This document shows, in pieces, positions 53,299 through 63,676 of a DNA stretch of 64,000 nt (within the stretch, counting starts at the first letter, position 1; each line of letters begins with the position of its first letter). Origin of the DNA: Buttiauxella sp. B2 (GTDB lineage Bacteria; Pseudomonadota; Gammaproteobacteria; Enterobacterales; Enterobacteriaceae). Position numbers and translations under genes: made by a program. The notes beneath the pieces are model-generated. The model saw nothing but the letters and a program-made list of their open reading frames with translations. It searched no databases and had not been told where the DNA came from. The stretch spans positions 1 through 64,000 of the forward strand of contig NZ_VEXQ01000006.1 in assembly GCF_006376615.1 (NCBI RefSeq). The letters are read 5' to 3'.

Positions 53299-53676
53299 AT
53301 GAACATAGGAATCAAAAGTGGATTAAAAGCAATGTGCATCGCCGTATCACTAATCGCAACAAGCGCTTGTATCCCAGCAACTGCCGCCCCTGCCGTTGTC
53401 AAAAACGATACGGCACAACAGCACAATGATAAAACCCCAGTAACCCCGGTGACTGCCGCCAAACCAAGCGATGCTGATGATGGCGTGGTGAGTATTAACA
53501 CCGGCAGCGCAGAAGCATTGGCACAAGCAATGAATGGTGTTGGCTTGAAAAAGGCACAGTCGATTGTGAGCTATCGGGAAGAATACGGCCCATTCAAAGC
53601 GTTGGAACAGTTGCAGGAGGTGCCAGGGATTGGCAGTGCGTTGGTAGAACGCAATTTGCCTCACATTAAGCTTTAA
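53299..53676 (+). CDS. ybaV: Helix-hairpin-helix (ComEA-like) protein YbaV
   Basis: A 125-residue exported protein: signal peptide (about residues 1-30, ending ATAA), a Pro/Lys-rich linker, and a C-terminal helix-hairpin-helix domain of the ComEA type (VSINTGSAEALAQAMNGVGL, QEVPGIGSALVERN). Likely binds DNA in the periplasm; role not proven. The start at 53299 has AAGGAGGAAC ahead of it; the longer frame from 53224 lacks one. Confidence 0.9.
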   Translation: MNIGIKSGLKAMCIAVSLIATSACIPATAAPAVVKNDTAQQHNDKTPVTPVTAAKPSDADDGVVSINTGSAEALAQAMNGVGLKKAQSIVSYREEYGPFKALEQLQEVPGIGSALVERNLPHIKL

Positions 53677-53725
53677 CGCTTGATGCTCATGGCTCGCGTA
53701 GTCTAAAAAGTTTGCTATGCTGAAT

Positions 53726-53742
53726 GACAGGTCATACCAGTT
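53726..53742. promoter_or_regulatory. FadR-like operator upstream of fadM
   Basis: On the minus strand AACTGGTATGACCTGTC nearly matches the FadR consensus AACTGGTCnGACCTGTT. It lies 57 bp upstream of the fadM ATG; E. coli fadM is repressed by FadR. Confidence 0.65.
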
Positions 53743-53799
53743 TGGTGTGGCCTGCTTACCTCACCTGAATATTAAAACTAAAGATAGGGTTTTAGCGCT

Positions 53800-54198
53800 A
53801 TGCAAACACAAATCAAAGTTCGGGGTTATCATCTTGATTTTTATCAGCATGTTAACAATGCTCGCTACCTTGAATTTCTCGAAGAAGCCCGCTGGGAAGG
53901 GCTGGAAAATGCGGCTGGTTTCCAATGGATGACGGTAAATAACATCGCGTTTATTGTCGTGAATATCAATATTAACTATCGCCGTCCGGCGGTGCTGGGC
54001 GATGTCCTACGCATTGACAGTTCTTTGCAGCAACTTAATGGGAAAAGTGGCGTATTAAGCCAGGTTGTGAAACTTGAACCGGAAGGTGAGATCGTAGCAG
54101 ATGCGCTGTTAACCTTCGTTTGCATTGATTTAAAGACACAGAAATCAGTTCCTCTGGAAGGGGAACTACGTGAGAAGTTAGTACAGATGATGGAATGA
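53800..54198 (+). CDS. fadM: Long-chain acyl-CoA thioesterase FadM
   Basis: A 132-residue hotdog-fold thioesterase (formerly YbaW), same length as in E. coli. It hydrolyses long unsaturated acyl-CoA during beta-oxidation. The 4HBT-type signature DFYQHVNNARYLEFLEEARW contains the catalytic Asp region. A FadR-like operator precedes it. Confidence 0.96.
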   Translation: MQTQIKVRGYHLDFYQHVNNARYLEFLEEARWEGLENAAGFQWMTVNNIAFIVVNININYRRPAVLGDVLRIDSSLQQLNGKSGVLSQVVKLEPEGEIVADALLTFVCIDLKTQKSVPLEGELREKLVQMME

Positions 54199-54252
54199 TT
54201 GAAGTGATATGGAAGAAAGGGGCGTGGCAGTCATAGACACCACGCCGCTGGA

Positions 54253-54948
54253 TTACTTCAGGCCAGTTTTCTTTTTCATTGCTGCCATTACCGCAGGTTG
54301 ATCCGCGAGATAATGATTTAGGCCGTTAGAACGCAGGTTGCAGGCAGCACATTCTCCACAACCGTCCCCCTGAATACCGTTGTAGCAGGTTAGGGTTTCC
54401 TTGCGGATCAGATCCAGTTGCTGCCAGTAGTCAGCCAGCGCCCACGTCTCTGCTTTATCAAGCCACATCAGGGGTGTCTCAAAACGGACATTTCGGCCCA
54501 TACCGAGGCTTACAGCGTGATTCAGCGCTTTTACAAATTCATCGCGGCAGTCCGGGTAACCAGAGAAGTCAGTTTCACAAACGCCAGTGATAACCGCCTC
54601 AGCTTCAACCTGATACGCATAGATAGCCGTCAGAGTCAGGAACAGAATGTTGCGCCCAGGAACGAAAGTGCTTGGTATGCCATTTTCTTTTGGGTCGTAG
54701 TCAGGCACTGGAATGTTATCGCGAGTCAGGCTGCTGACAGCAAGCTCATTCAACAATGTCACATCCAGGACTTTATGCGCACGTGCACCCAGTTTCAGTG
54801 CCAGTTCACGGGCGACATCAATCTCAGCACGGTGGCGTTGGCCATAATCAAACGTCACACAGTGAACTTCATCATACTGCTGTAATGCCTGAATCAGGCA
54901 GGTTGTGGAATCCTGACCACCACTAAAGACGACAACTGCACGTTTCAT
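54253..54948 (-). CDS. queC: 7-cyano-7-deazaguanine synthase
   Basis: A 231-residue PP-loop enzyme forming preQ0 from CDG, feeding queuosine synthesis with queA and tgt at 9-11 kb. ATP motif [13 protein letters not shown] and a four-Cys zinc site near the C-terminus ([19 protein letters not shown]). The start at 54948 matches E. coli [11 protein letters not shown]. Confidence 0.97.
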   Translation of the reverse strand: MKRAVVVFSGGQDSTTCLIQALQQYDEVHCVTFDYGQRHRAEIDVARELALKLGARAHKVLDVTLLNELAVSSLTRDNIPVPDYDPKENGIPSTFVPGRNILFLTLTAIYAYQVEAEAVITGVCETDFSGYPDCRDEFVKALNHAVSLGMGRNVRFETPLMWLDKAETWALADYWQQLDLIRKETLTCYNGIQGDGCGECAACNLRSNGLNHYLADQPAVMAAMKKKTGLK

Positions 54949-54960
54949 GAGTAATCCTGT

Positions 54961-55088
<128 letters not shown>

Positions 55089-55137
55089 TAAATAAAAATA
55101 TATGTTAACGCTTGGAGTATGTGGCTGCCCAGTTTCT

Positions 55138-56841
55138 TCATACCATTGTCGGTGGTGGTAGCCATGCTTGCGTAAAATCAAACCAGCCCCAGGCATTAAG
55201 CTCAATACCATTTACCCCCGGTGGTGCGCTGATTTGGTAACGATAGTTAAACAGCGGCGATACTATTGCATCGCGCATTAACGCGCTGAACACTTCCCGC
55301 AACCCGTTATTGCGTGCATTCTCATCCGGGTAGATTTGTACATTATCAAGTGTTGCCTGCAATTGCGTGTACCGACTTTCTGTGAGTACTGCGGGCCATA
55401 GAATATCGCTGCGCAACCACTGCTCCAGCGTATAAGCCGGCGCTTCGCCAATCAATCTGTCACCCATCATCAAATCGGCCTGCGCTAATGCTTCGCATCC
55501 CACCCAATTTTTTGCATCATGAAACACAAGTGTGAGCTCGCAACCTAAAGCAGCAAGATGTGTTTTAAGCTGCTGTGCCATAACGTGTAACTCAACTGGC
55601 AAATGATAAACCAGCGTTAGTTGCGGCGGCAGTGTTACCGCTTCTTGTGATGCCCACTCTGGCATCTTCCAGCCTGGGATCATCTCGTGGCTTTGTGTGA
55701 TCAGAGACTCGTCGACGGGTAGGCTCGCGATCAACTGATGTTGGTGGATGATCTGCATCAGAAAGCGAGCTTGCTCAGGCATTAAATTACAGTTCTGTTT
55801 TACTGCCAGATAACAAAAGCCGAGGCTGATGCTATTGCTGACAGGCCGCAAATGCACCAGTTCATCTTGCTGACCAATGGCGATTTGTACCGGATGCAGG
55901 CAACTGGTTCCCAGCTCGGTATCGAATAATTGCGGGGTTATCCAGTACTCCACGGCTTTGAGCAGCGGATGGCTGAGATGATATGACTCGAAACTTTCTA
56001 TGCGTACCAGATTCTCTTTAAAGCTACTGATGCGAAATGGCCCGCAGCCGACTTGGGTATCTTCGGGATGCGCAATGCGGCTGCAATAACTCGCCAGCCG
56101 ATGAGCCAGCCAATAATCCGGTGTATGCAATACAAAACGGATGCACTGTGTATGGGCAAGCTCAATGCTTTTTACGCTGATAAACAAACGGTGCATTGCT
56201 GGTATCGCCAACAGCATCATCAATCGCTGCTGTAGCTGTGCAGTTTCAACCGGTTCGCCATTATGCCAGTGAAGCGTGGAACGGATAAAAAAGGACCAGC
56301 TCAGACCATCTTCGGAGATTTGCCAGTGGTGAGCGAGGTCGGGCTGTGGAGCTGCACTGTTCGAGACAAAACGGGTGAGGCCAGAAAAAATCTGCCCTGC
56401 CAAATGCTGTTCAGCTCGGCCTGGCAGGAAGCCGGGTTGTAGTGGTTCCAGCGGGCGATAATAGGGGATACGTAAAGTAGGCGTATCGTTCTGCCATTGA
56501 CCGCCGAGGAATGGTTGTAGCAGATGGCGCAGTTGTTCCGGTGCCAGTTGCGCCAGTTCAAGCGCATTCTGATGCTGCCCTTTGTGCAGCACCTGTTCCA
56601 TCATCCCCGATCTAACGCTTTCCGGAGTGACCAAAAAGGTCAGCGTACCGCGTTTCCCACGCCCCGACTGTGCATGCCAGGTCAACCAACCCGCATCTTG
56701 CAGCTGATTGAGTAAAGTCCGCACATGGCGTTCACTGCAAAAACAGCGGGCAGCCAACTCTGCAACAGTAACGAGTTGTACTTCCCCCGCTGAAGGCTGC
56801 CATAAACGCTGAAATTGGTTGAGTCGATTTAGAAGCCGCAT
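55138..56841 (-). CDS. ybaE: SgrR-family transcriptional regulator YbaE
   Basis: A 567-residue SgrR-like protein: N-terminal winged HTH (residues 1-115; AARCFCSERHVRTLLNQLQD, SGRGKRGTLTFLV) joined to a solute-binding-protein-like domain (SBP_bac_5; about 160-560; LPGRAEQHLAGQIFSGLTRF). SgrR controls the glucose-phosphate stress sRNA; the ligand and targets of YbaE are unknown. The start at 56841 matches E. coli MRLLNRLNQ.QRLW; the frame continues upstream. Confidence 0.93.
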   Translation of the reverse strand: MRLLNRLNQFQRLWQPSAGEVQLVTVAELAARCFCSERHVRTLLNQLQDAGWLTWHAQSGRGKRGTLTFLVTPESVRSGMMEQVLHKGQHQNALELAQLAPEQLRHLLQPFLGGQWQNDTPTLRIPYYRPLEPLQPGFLPGRAEQHLAGQIFSGLTRFVSNSAAPQPDLAHHWQISEDGLSWSFFIRSTLHWHNGEPVETAQLQQRLMMLLAIPAMHRLFISVKSIELAHTQCIRFVLHTPDYWLAHRLASYCSRIAHPEDTQVGCGPFRISSFKENLVRIESFESYHLSHPLLKAVEYWITPQLFDTELGTSCLHPVQIAIGQQDELVHLRPVSNSISLGFCYLAVKQNCNLMPEQARFLMQIIHQHQLIASLPVDESLITQSHEMIPGWKMPEWASQEAVTLPPQLTLVYHLPVELHVMAQQLKTHLAALGCELTLVFHDAKNWVGCEALAQADLMMGDRLIGEAPAYTLEQWLRSDILWPAVLTESRYTQLQATLDNVQIYPDENARNNGLREVFSALMRDAIVSPLFNYRYQISAPPGVNGIELNAWGWFDFTQAWLPPPTMV

Positions 56842-56942
56842 ATATAAACCCGGAACAATTTTCGAAAAGTATTCACTATTAGTTCCGTATATGCCAGGTG
56901 ATACTCTCAGCTGTGTTTTAGTTGTCACAAATCGGAGTGAAT

Positions 56943-57764
56943 ATGGCTCGTCTGGCTGCATTTGATATGGATGGGACGTTGTTATTGCCCAATCACCATC
57001 TTGGTGAAGAAACGCTGCGTACCCTTAACCGCCTGCGCGAAGAACGCCAGATAACACTAGCTTTTGCCACAGGGCGCCATGTTCTGGAAATGCGCCATAT
57101 TCTGGGTGCGCTGTCGCTGGAAGCTTTTTTGATAACCGGCAACGGGACGCGTATTCACTCAACGGAAGGGACGTTGCTGCATCGGCAGGATCTCACTTCG
57201 GAAGCAGCGGAAATAGTGATTCACGGGCAGTGGGATACTCAAGCCAGTCTGCATGTGTTTAATGATACCGGCTGGCTAACGCAATACGACGTCGGAGACA
57301 TGCTTGAAGCTCACGTTTACAGTGGCTTTAGCCCGAAAATTGTCGATGTTAAACGTATACCTTCAGATGAAGTGACCAAGATTTGCTTTTGTGGTCCCCA
57401 CGATGATCTTCTGCGTTTGAAAGTTCAACTGGAAGAGGCTTTGGGCGATCGCGCGTTTCTATGTTTCTCGGCGATAGATTGTCTGGAAGTATTACCGACA
57501 GGCTGTAATAAAGGTTCAGCACTTAATGCATTAAGCCAACACCTTGGTTTTACGATGCAAGATTGTATGGCATTTGGCGATGCGATGAATGACCGCGAAA
57601 TGCTCTCAAGCGTGGGCCATGGTTTGATCATGGGTAATGCGATGGCACAGCTTAAAGCAGATTTACCGCATTTACCTGTTATTGGACATTGCAGTAAACA
57701 GGCTGTTTCTCATTATTTGACGCATTGGCTAGATACACCAAACCTCACTTATTCCCCCGAATGA
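56943..57764 (+). CDS. cof: HMP-PP phosphatase Cof (HAD family)
   Basis: A 273-residue type IIB HAD phosphatase that hydrolyses the thiamin intermediate HMP-PP and other phosphates. Motif I FDMDGTLL (nucleophile Asp8), motif III Lys in NKGSALNAL and motif [13 protein letters not shown] are intact. The start at 56943 matches E. coli [11 protein letters not shown]. Divergent from ybaE. Confidence 0.96.
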   Translation: MARLAAFDMDGTLLLPNHHLGEETLRTLNRLREERQITLAFATGRHVLEMRHILGALSLEAFLITGNGTRIHSTEGTLLHRQDLTSEAAEIVIHGQWDTQASLHVFNDTGWLTQYDVGDMLEAHVYSGFSPKIVDVKRIPSDEVTKICFCGPHDDLLRLKVQLEEALGDRAFLCFSAIDCLEVLPTGCNKGSALNALSQHLGFTMQDCMAFGDAMNDREMLSSVGHGLIMGNAMAQLKADLPHLPVIGHCSKQAVSHYLTHWLDTPNLTYSPE

Positions 57765-57777
57765 TAAGGCCTTAAGC

Positions 57778-57806
57778 CAGCCGGGCTTTTGCCCGGCATT
57801 TTTTTA
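57778..57806. terminator. Terminator between convergent cof and cdsH
   Basis: The perfect stem GCCGGGC-TTTT-GCCCGGC followed by seven T residues lies 15 nt past cof and abuts the cdsH stop codon. Confidence 0.85.
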
Positions 57807-58850
57807 CTTCAACAAATCCTGAATCTCAGCTCGCCACGGCTGCAAATCACCAATATTCGCTTTAACCCATTCTTCGTTGTAATAAGTTTCCAGATAACGT
57901 TCACCGCTATCACAAAGCAGCGTCACAATAGAGCCTGTACGGCCTTCGGCACGCATACGAGCAGCAAGTTGTAAGACACCATACATATTCGTGCCGGTAG
58001 ATGCACCCACTTTGCGGCCTAGCATTGTTTCTAACCACTGCATCGTGGCAATACTTGCCGCATCAGGAACTCGCATCATCTCGTCAATTACATCAGGGAT
58101 AAACGAAGGCTCGCAGCGTGGGCGACCAATTCCTTCAATTTTACTGCCTACCGCGCTGCGTAAACTGCAATCGCGTTTCTGCCAATAATCAAAAAACACT
58201 GAATTTTGCGGATCGACAACCGCCAGTTGTGTCGGGTGACCCTGGTAACGCAAATAACGCCCGATAGTGGCAGATGTACCACCAGTGCCTGCACTCATGA
58301 CGATGTAATCCGGAACCGGATGTGGTTCGTGTTCCATCTGGCGGAAAATGCTGTCGGCAATATTGTTGTTACCGCGCCAGTCGGTTGCACGTTCGGCATA
58401 AGTGAATTGGTCCATATAGTGGCCATTTAGCTCGCGCTCCAGCATTTCAGATGCGGCGTAGATTTCACACGCACTCTCCACGAAATGGCAGCGGCCACCG
58501 TAAAACTCAATTTGCTCCACTTTACGCTTAGCCGTGCAGGCAGGCATTACGGCGATAAACGGCAGACCCAGCAGACGAGCAAAGTATGCTTCTGAAACGG
58601 CGGTTGAACCCGAAGAGGCCTCAATAATCGTGGTGCCTTCTTTAATCCAGCCGTTACACAAACCATAAAGGAACAATGAACGCGCCAGGCGATGTTTAAG
58701 GCTGCCGGTTGGGTGCGTACTTTCATCTTTTAGATACAGCTGAATACCGGGGAAACCAGGTAGCGACAGACGAATCAAATGCGTATCGGCAGAGCGTTGG
58801 TAATCGGCGTTAATTTCGCTAATGGCGTGGTTTACCCAGGTGCTGGTCAT
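57804..58850 (-). CDS. cdsH: Cysteine desulfhydrase, PLP-dependent (CdsH-like)
   Basis: A 348-residue fold-type II PLP enzyme related to cysteine synthase. Probable Schiff-base Lys52 in PTGSLKHR, substrate loop [13 protein letters not shown], and glycine-rich phosphate cradle [16 protein letters not shown]. It matches CdsH (STM0458) of Salmonella, which degrades cysteine to pyruvate, ammonia and sulfide. Divergent to decR, the cysteine-responsive regulator, which supports this role; absent at this locus in E. coli K-12. Confidence 0.85.
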   Translation of the reverse strand: MTSTWVNHAISEINADYQRSADTHLIRLSLPGFPGIQLYLKDESTHPTGSLKHRLARSLFLYGLCNGWIKEGTTIIEASSGSTAVSEAYFARLLGLPFIAVMPACTAKRKVEQIEFYGGRCHFVESACEIYAASEMLERELNGHYMDQFTYAERATDWRGNNNIADSIFRQMEHEPHPVPDYIVMSAGTGGTSATIGRYLRYQGHPTQLAVVDPQNSVFFDYWQKRDCSLRSAVGSKIEGIGRPRCEPSFIPDVIDEMMRVPDAASIATMQWLETMLGRKVGASTGTNMYGVLQLAARMRAEGRTGSIVTLLCDSGERYLETYYNEEWVKANIGDLQPWRAEIQDLLK

Positions 58851-58937
58851 GATGGTGTCCGGTTTGTCTATTTGTGCTTAGAATAATGCAAAAGGAAGAT
58901 AAAAAAGTTGCCTTTTGACCTTCGTAAGGCATTCAAT

Positions 58938-58954
58938 GGAGAAAATATTTCTCC
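58938..58954. promoter_or_regulatory. Perfect palindrome in the cdsH-decR divergent region
   Basis: GGAGAAA-ATA-TTTCTCC is a perfect 7-bp dyad with 3-bp centre, 11 bp before the decR ATG, and about 90 bp before cdsH. It is a candidate Lrp-type operator for DecR. Confidence 0.5.
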
Positions 58955-58965
58955 CTGAGGTCGCC

Positions 58966-59427
58966 ATGTTAGATAAAATTGACCGCAAGCTGTTATCCTT
59001 ATTACAAAATGACTGCACCCTCTCTTTGCAGGCTCTCGCTGATGCCGTTAATCTGACCACCACACCCTGCTGGAAACGTCTAAAACGTCTTGAAGACGAC
59101 GGGATTATTCGAGCGAAAGTGGCATTATTAGACCCGGAAAAACTCGGGCTTGGGTTGACGGCTTTCGTGCTCATCAAAACCCAGCATCACAGCAGCGAGT
59201 GGTACTGTAAATTCGTTTCTGTCGTTGAAGAAATGCCTGAAGTGCTCGGCTTTTGGCGAATGGCCGGGGAGTACGATTACCTGATGCGTGTGCAGGTCGA
59301 AGACATGAAACGGTATGATGATTTTTACAAACGGTTGGTCAACGGCATTCCTGGTTTAACCGATGTCACTTCGAGTTTTGCTATGGAACAGATAAAATAC
59401 ACCACGGCTTTGCCATTAGAGCGCTGA
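58966..59427 (+). CDS. decR: Cysteine-responsive Lrp/AsnC-family regulator DecR
   Basis: A 153-residue feast/famine regulator (YbaO): N-terminal HTH ([36 protein letters not shown]) and RAM ligand domain (residues 65-145; [20 protein letters not shown]). In E. coli it activates cysteine-detoxification genes. Here it is divergent from cdsH, its likely target. The start at 58966 matches E. coli [10 protein letters not shown]. Confidence 0.95.
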   Translation: MLDKIDRKLLSLLQNDCTLSLQALADAVNLTTTPCWKRLKRLEDDGIIRAKVALLDPEKLGLGLTAFVLIKTQHHSSEWYCKFVSVVEEMPEVLGFWRMAGEYDYLMRVQVEDMKRYDDFYKRLVNGIPGLTDVTSSFAMEQIKYTTALPLER

Positions 59428-59502
59428 TTGACGCGCGCTGGCCTCCAATAGAATTTCATTTTTCTGCCAGACCGGCAGACAATACTTCAGGAATCTGACT
59501 GC

Positions 59503-61281
59503 GTGCGATTATTTGCTCAATTAAGCTGGTACTTCACCCGAGAGTGGCGACGCTATCTCGGGGCAGTCGTCTTGCTTATTATCATTGCCATCTTGCAACT
59601 TGTGCCGCCGAAGGTCGTGGGCATTATTGTCGATGGTGTCACCCAACAGCGCCTCTCAGGAAAAGACGTGCTGATGTGGATTGGCTTGATGATTGTGATT
59701 GCAGTGGTGGTTTACATGCTGCGCTATGTCTGGCGCGTGTTGTTATTCGGGGCAAGTTACCAGCTTGCAGTTGAATTACGCGAAGACTACTACCGCCAAC
59801 TGAGCCGCCACCATCCAGAGTTTTATCTACGTCACCGCACAGGCGATTTAATGGCCCGTGCGACAAACGATGTCGATCGCGTGGTATTTGCTGCAGGCGA
59901 GGGCGTATTAACGCTGGTAGATTCATTAGTGATGGGCTGCGCGGTGCTAATTGTGATGTCGACGCAAATCAGTTGGGAACTGACGCTGCTCGCGTTGCTG
60001 CCAATGCCAGTGATGGCGATAGTTATCAAACGTTATGGCGACCAGTTACATCAACGCTTTAAACTCGCGCAAGCCGCGTTCTCAACGCTCAATGACCGCA
60101 CCCAGGAAAGTTTATCCAGCATTCGCATGATCAAAGCATTCGGCCTTGAAGACCGTCAATCAGCACTGTTTGCTGCCGAAGCCAAAGATGCCGGAGCAAA
60201 GAACATGAAGGTTGCGCGAATTGATGCGCGTTTTGATCCGACGATTTATATCACCATCGGTACGGCAAACCTGCTCGCTATTGGCGGTGGCAGTTGGATG
60301 GTGATTCAGGGCACGCTGACACTTGGGCAACTTACCAGCTTTGTGATGTATCTCGGTCTGATGATTTGGCCAATGCTGGCGCTGGCGTGGATGTTTAACA
60401 TTGTTGAGCGCGGTAGCGCGGCGTACAGCCGTATCCGCAGCATGTTAGCCGAAGCGCCGTCGGTGACCGATGGCGATAAAGAAGCTCCGACAGGTCGTGG
60501 CACAATAGACGCTAATATTAAGGCGTTCCATTATCCACAAACTGCACGCCCAACGCTTGAGGATGTTTCGTTTACCCTAAAGCCGGGTGAAATGCTGGGG
60601 CTGTGTGGGCCTACGGGTGCCGGGAAAAGTACCCTTTTGTCTCTAATTCAGCGGCATTTTGATATCGACCAGGGGGAGATTTGCTTCCACGGTATTCCGC
60701 TGGTGCAGATGCAGCTCGACTCATGGCGCAGTCGCCTGGCTATAGTCAACCAAACACCGTTCCTGTTCTCAGACACAGTGGCCAGTAATATTGCCCTGGG
60801 TAAACCAGGGGCAACACAGCAAGAAATTGAGCATGTCGCCAGGCTTGCCAGCGTGCATGAAGATATTTTGCGTCTGCCGCAAGGCTACGAAACCGAAGTC
60901 GGTGAGCGCGGTGTGATGCTCTCCGGCGGCCAGAAACAGCGTATTTCTATAGCTCGTGCGTTGCTGCTCGATGCGGAAATCTTGATTCTCGATGATGCGC
61001 TTTCTGCCGTTGACGGGCGTACTGAACACCAGATCCTTCATAACCTGCGTCAGTGGGGTGAAAACCGCACCGTTATCATCAGCGCACACCGTTTGTCGGC
61101 GTTGACAGAAGCCAGTGAAATTCTGGTTATGCAGCATGGCCATGTCGTGCAGCGCGGATCGCACGATGCGCTGGTGGGGATGTCAGGCTGGTATCGCGAC
61201 ATGTATCGTTATCAACAGCTGGAAGCGGCGCTGGATGATGTGCCAGAAACAACGGTAGACGAGGAACCCGCCAATGCGTAA
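59503..61281 (+). CDS. mdlA: ABC transporter, multidrug-exporter type, MdlA
   Basis: A 592-residue half-transporter: six membrane helices (residues 15-300) and a nucleotide-binding domain with Walker [12 protein letters not shown], signature [10 protein letters not shown] and Walker [13 protein letters not shown]. The Walker B carboxylate is Asp rather than Glu, implying a degenerate ATP site in the heterodimer with MdlB. GTG start at 59503. The 3' end overlaps mdlB by 8 nt. Substrate unproven; homologues give drug resistance in Serratia (SmdAB). Confidence 0.95.
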   Translation: MRLFAQLSWYFTREWRRYLGAVVLLIIIAILQLVPPKVVGIIVDGVTQQRLSGKDVLMWIGLMIVIAVVVYMLRYVWRVLLFGASYQLAVELREDYYRQLSRHHPEFYLRHRTGDLMARATNDVDRVVFAAGEGVLTLVDSLVMGCAVLIVMSTQISWELTLLALLPMPVMAIVIKRYGDQLHQRFKLAQAAFSTLNDRTQESLSSIRMIKAFGLEDRQSALFAAEAKDAGAKNMKVARIDARFDPTIYITIGTANLLAIGGGSWMVIQGTLTLGQLTSFVMYLGLMIWPMLALAWMFNIVERGSAAYSRIRSMLAEAPSVTDGDKEAPTGRGTIDANIKAFHYPQTARPTLEDVSFTLKPGEMLGLCGPTGAGKSTLLSLIQRHFDIDQGEICFHGIPLVQMQLDSWRSRLAIVNQTPFLFSDTVASNIALGKPGATQQEIEHVARLASVHEDILRLPQGYETEVGERGVMLSGGQKQRISIARALLLDAEILILDDALSAVDGRTEHQILHNLRQWGENRTVIISAHRLSALTEASEILVMQHGHVVQRGSHDALVGMSGWYRDMYRYQQLEAALDDVPETTVDEEPANA

Positions 61282-63052
61282 GTCAATACAGCAATGGCCA
61301 ACCATAAAACGCCTGCTGGCTTATGGCTCACCGTGGCGTAAACCGCTCGCGGGTGCGGTCGTGATGCTGTGGATTGCTGCTGCTGCTGAAGTCAGTGGCC
61401 CGATTCTGGTGAGTTATTTCATTGATAATATGGTGTCTGAACACCGGCTGCCGATCGCGGCAGTTGCAGGGTTGGCAACGGCCTATCTGCTGTTGTCTAT
61501 TTCGGCGGCGGGGCTGCATTACTGGCAAGCGCTGTTGTTTAACCAGGCCGCAGTTGGCGTAGTGCAAAAATTACGGACTGACGTAATGGATGCGGCGCTG
61601 CGCCAGCCACTGAGCACGTTTGATACCCAACCCGTTGGGCAGCTAATTTCCCGCGTCACTAACGATACCGAAGTTATTCGCGATCTCTATGTGACGGTGG
61701 TTGCCACAGTTTTGCGAAGTGCGGCGTTGATTGGTGCCATGCTGGTGGCGATGTTTAGTCTCGACTGGCGCATGGCGCTGGTGGCTATTTGTATCTTCCC
61801 TGCGGTCATCATCGTGATGTTTATCTACCAGCGTTACAGCACGCCAATTGTTCGTCGTGTGCGTAGCTACCTTGCGGATATCAACGATGGCTTTAACGAA
61901 GTCATTAATGGCATGAGCGTTATCCAGCAGTTCCGCCAGCAGGCTCGATTTGGCGAACGCATGGGGGCGGCGAGCCGTTCCCATTATCTGGCGCGTATGC
62001 AAACCCTGCGCCTCGATGGTTTTTTGCTGCGTCCATTGCTGAGTTTGTTTTCTGCAATGGTGCTGTGCGGGATGCTGATGCTGTTCGGTTTTACCTCAGT
62101 TGGCACTATCGAAGTGGGTGTACTTTATGCGTTTATCAATTATCTGGGCCGTTTGAATGAGCCGTTGATTGAACTCACTACCCAACAGTCGATGCTGCAA
62201 CAAGCGGTAGTAGCCGGGGAGCGGGTGTTCGAGTTGATGGACGGAAAACGCCAGGATTACGGTAACGACTATCGCCCGCTGGAAAGTGGCCATATTGAAG
62301 TTGATAACGTCTCGTTTGCCTATCGCGGTGACCGCCTGGTGCTGCAAGACATTAATCTGGATGTCCCGGCGCGCAGTTTCGTTGCGCTGGTGGGGCATAC
62401 CGGAAGTGGGAAAAGTACGCTCGCTAACTTGTTGATGGGCTATTACCCTCTGACTAGCGGGGAAATCCGCCTTGATGGCCGCCCGCTGGATACCCTGAGC
62501 CATAGCGTGCTGCGTCAGGGGGTTGCCATGGTTCAGCAAGACCCGGTGGTTCTGGCAGAGTCATTTTTCGCTAATGTCACTCTTGGACGAGACATCAGCG
62601 AAGATGCTGTCTGGCAGGCACTGGAAACGGTGCAGCTTGCGGAACTGGCACGCACCATGAGCGAGGGGATTTATACTCGCCTGGGTGAGCAGGGCAATAA
62701 CTTATCCGTCGGCCAAAAACAGTTACTGGCGTTAGCGCGGGTATTGGTGGATGCGCCGCAGATTCTTATTCTTGATGAAGCGACGGCCAATATAGACTCG
62801 GGTACCGAGCAGGCAATCCAGCAAGCGCTAGTTGCTGTACGTGAGCACACGACGCTGGTGGTCATTGCGCACCGGTTATCAACTATCACCGATGCAGATA
62901 CGATTCTGGTACTGCATCGTGGGCAGGCTGTTGAACGTGGTACGCACAGCGAATTGCTGGCGGCTCAAGGTCGTTACTGGCAAATGTACCAACTACAACT
63001 AGCGGGTGAAGAATTGGCTGCGGCTACTCGTGAAGAGTCAGCTACGGCTTGA
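61274..63052 (+). CDS. mdlB: ABC transporter, multidrug-exporter type, MdlB
   Basis: A 592-residue partner of MdlA with six helices and an NBD: Walker [12 protein letters not shown], signature [10 protein letters not shown] (noncanonical LSVGQ in place of LSGGQ, as in E. coli), and Walker [13 protein letters not shown] with the catalytic Glu. Translationally coupled to mdlA through an 8-nt overlap. Confidence 0.96.
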   Translation: MRKSIQQWPTIKRLLAYGSPWRKPLAGAVVMLWIAAAAEVSGPILVSYFIDNMVSEHRLPIAAVAGLATAYLLLSISAAGLHYWQALLFNQAAVGVVQKLRTDVMDAALRQPLSTFDTQPVGQLISRVTNDTEVIRDLYVTVVATVLRSAALIGAMLVAMFSLDWRMALVAICIFPAVIIVMFIYQRYSTPIVRRVRSYLADINDGFNEVINGMSVIQQFRQQARFGERMGAASRSHYLARMQTLRLDGFLLRPLLSLFSAMVLCGMLMLFGFTSVGTIEVGVLYAFINYLGRLNEPLIELTTQQSMLQQAVVAGERVFELMDGKRQDYGNDYRPLESGHIEVDNVSFAYRGDRLVLQDINLDVPARSFVALVGHTGSGKSTLANLLMGYYPLTSGEIRLDGRPLDTLSHSVLRQGVAMVQQDPVVLAESFFANVTLGRDISEDAVWQALETVQLAELARTMSEGIYTRLGEQGNNLSVGQKQLLALARVLVDAPQILILDEATANIDSGTEQAIQQALVAVREHTTLVVIAHRLSTITDADTILVLHRGQAVERGTHSELLAAQGRYWQMYQLQLAGEELAAATREESATA

Positions 63053-63106
63053 TGCACCAAAATCACGCATAAAACCAATGGGTATCACCATTGGTGCAGA
63101 AGTGAA

Positions 63107-63140
63107 ACGCACCATGCACTGAAATGGTGCGTTTTTATTA
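63107..63140 (+). terminator. Terminator after mdlB
   Basis: An 11-bp stem (AAACGCACCAT/ATGGTGCGTTT) with an 8-nt loop and T-run lies 54 nt past mdlB. Confidence 0.85.
63115..63131. promoter_or_regulatory. Putative NtrC enhancer site upstream of glnK
   Basis: TGCACT-GAAA-TGGTGCG closely matches E. coli NtrC sites such as those of glnAp2. It is about 105 bp upstream of the sigma-54 -24 element and overlaps the mdlB terminator hairpin. Confidence 0.55.
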
Positions 63141-63236
63141 TCTAAGAACTTTCTTAATCCCAGTCATCGTTATTCCTCCCCTATGGATCCCCACTCCATA
63201 TGGATTAACAGCCTGAAAATGGCTGTTTTTCATTTT

Positions 63237-63252
63237 TGGCACGACCTTTGCT
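63237..63252 (+). promoter_or_regulatory. Sigma-54 promoter of glnK-amtB
   Basis: TGGCAC-GACCT-TTGCT is an exact match to the sigma-54 -24/-12 consensus, 53 bp before the glnK ATG. Confidence 0.9.
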
Positions 63253-63305
63253 TTATCTAATTCGTGTTGTTGAGGCAATTACCCATTTCTGACTGGAGGG
63301 GATCT

Positions 63306-63644
63306 ATGAAGCTGGTTACCGTGGTAATCAAACCGTTCAAACTCGAAGACGTTCGCGAAGCGCTGTCTTCTATCGGTATTCAAGGGCTGACTGTCACCGA
63401 AGTTAAAGGCTTTGGTCGCCAAAAAGGTCATGCAGAGTTGTACCGCGGTGCTGAGTACAGCGTCAATTTCCTTCCTAAAGTGAAAATTGATGTGGCAATT
63501 GCCGATGATCAACTCGATGAAGTTATTGATGTCATTAGCAAAGCTGCCTACACCGGCAAGATTGGCGATGGCAAAATTTTCGTTGCTGAGTTGCAACGAG
63601 TCATCCGCATTCGTACCGGCGAAGCCGACGAAGCTGCACTGTAA
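63306..63644 (+). CDS. glnK: Nitrogen regulatory PII protein GlnK
   Basis: A 112-residue PII trimer subunit that senses ATP/ADP and 2-oxoglutarate and plugs AmtB. T-loop Tyr51 (YRGAEYSVNF), the site of uridylylation, and the B-loop TGKIGDGKIF are intact. The start at 63306 follows GGAGGGGATCT; identical N-terminus to E. coli GlnK. Linked to amtB (32-nt gap) under a sigma-54 promoter. Confidence 0.98.
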   Translation: MKLVTVVIKPFKLEDVREALSSIGIQGLTVTEVKGFGRQKGHAELYRGAEYSVNFLPKVKIDVAIADDQLDEVIDVISKAAYTGKIGDGKIFVAELQRVIRIRTGEADEAAL

Positions 63645-63676
63645 TCGTCTTGCCACTCGTGAAAGGGATGGAAAAA

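Noticed and set aside
63081-63098. CACCATTGGTGCA dyad upstream of glnK as a second NtrC site
   Set aside because: The half-sites are too close together for the NtrC spacing seen at known sites.
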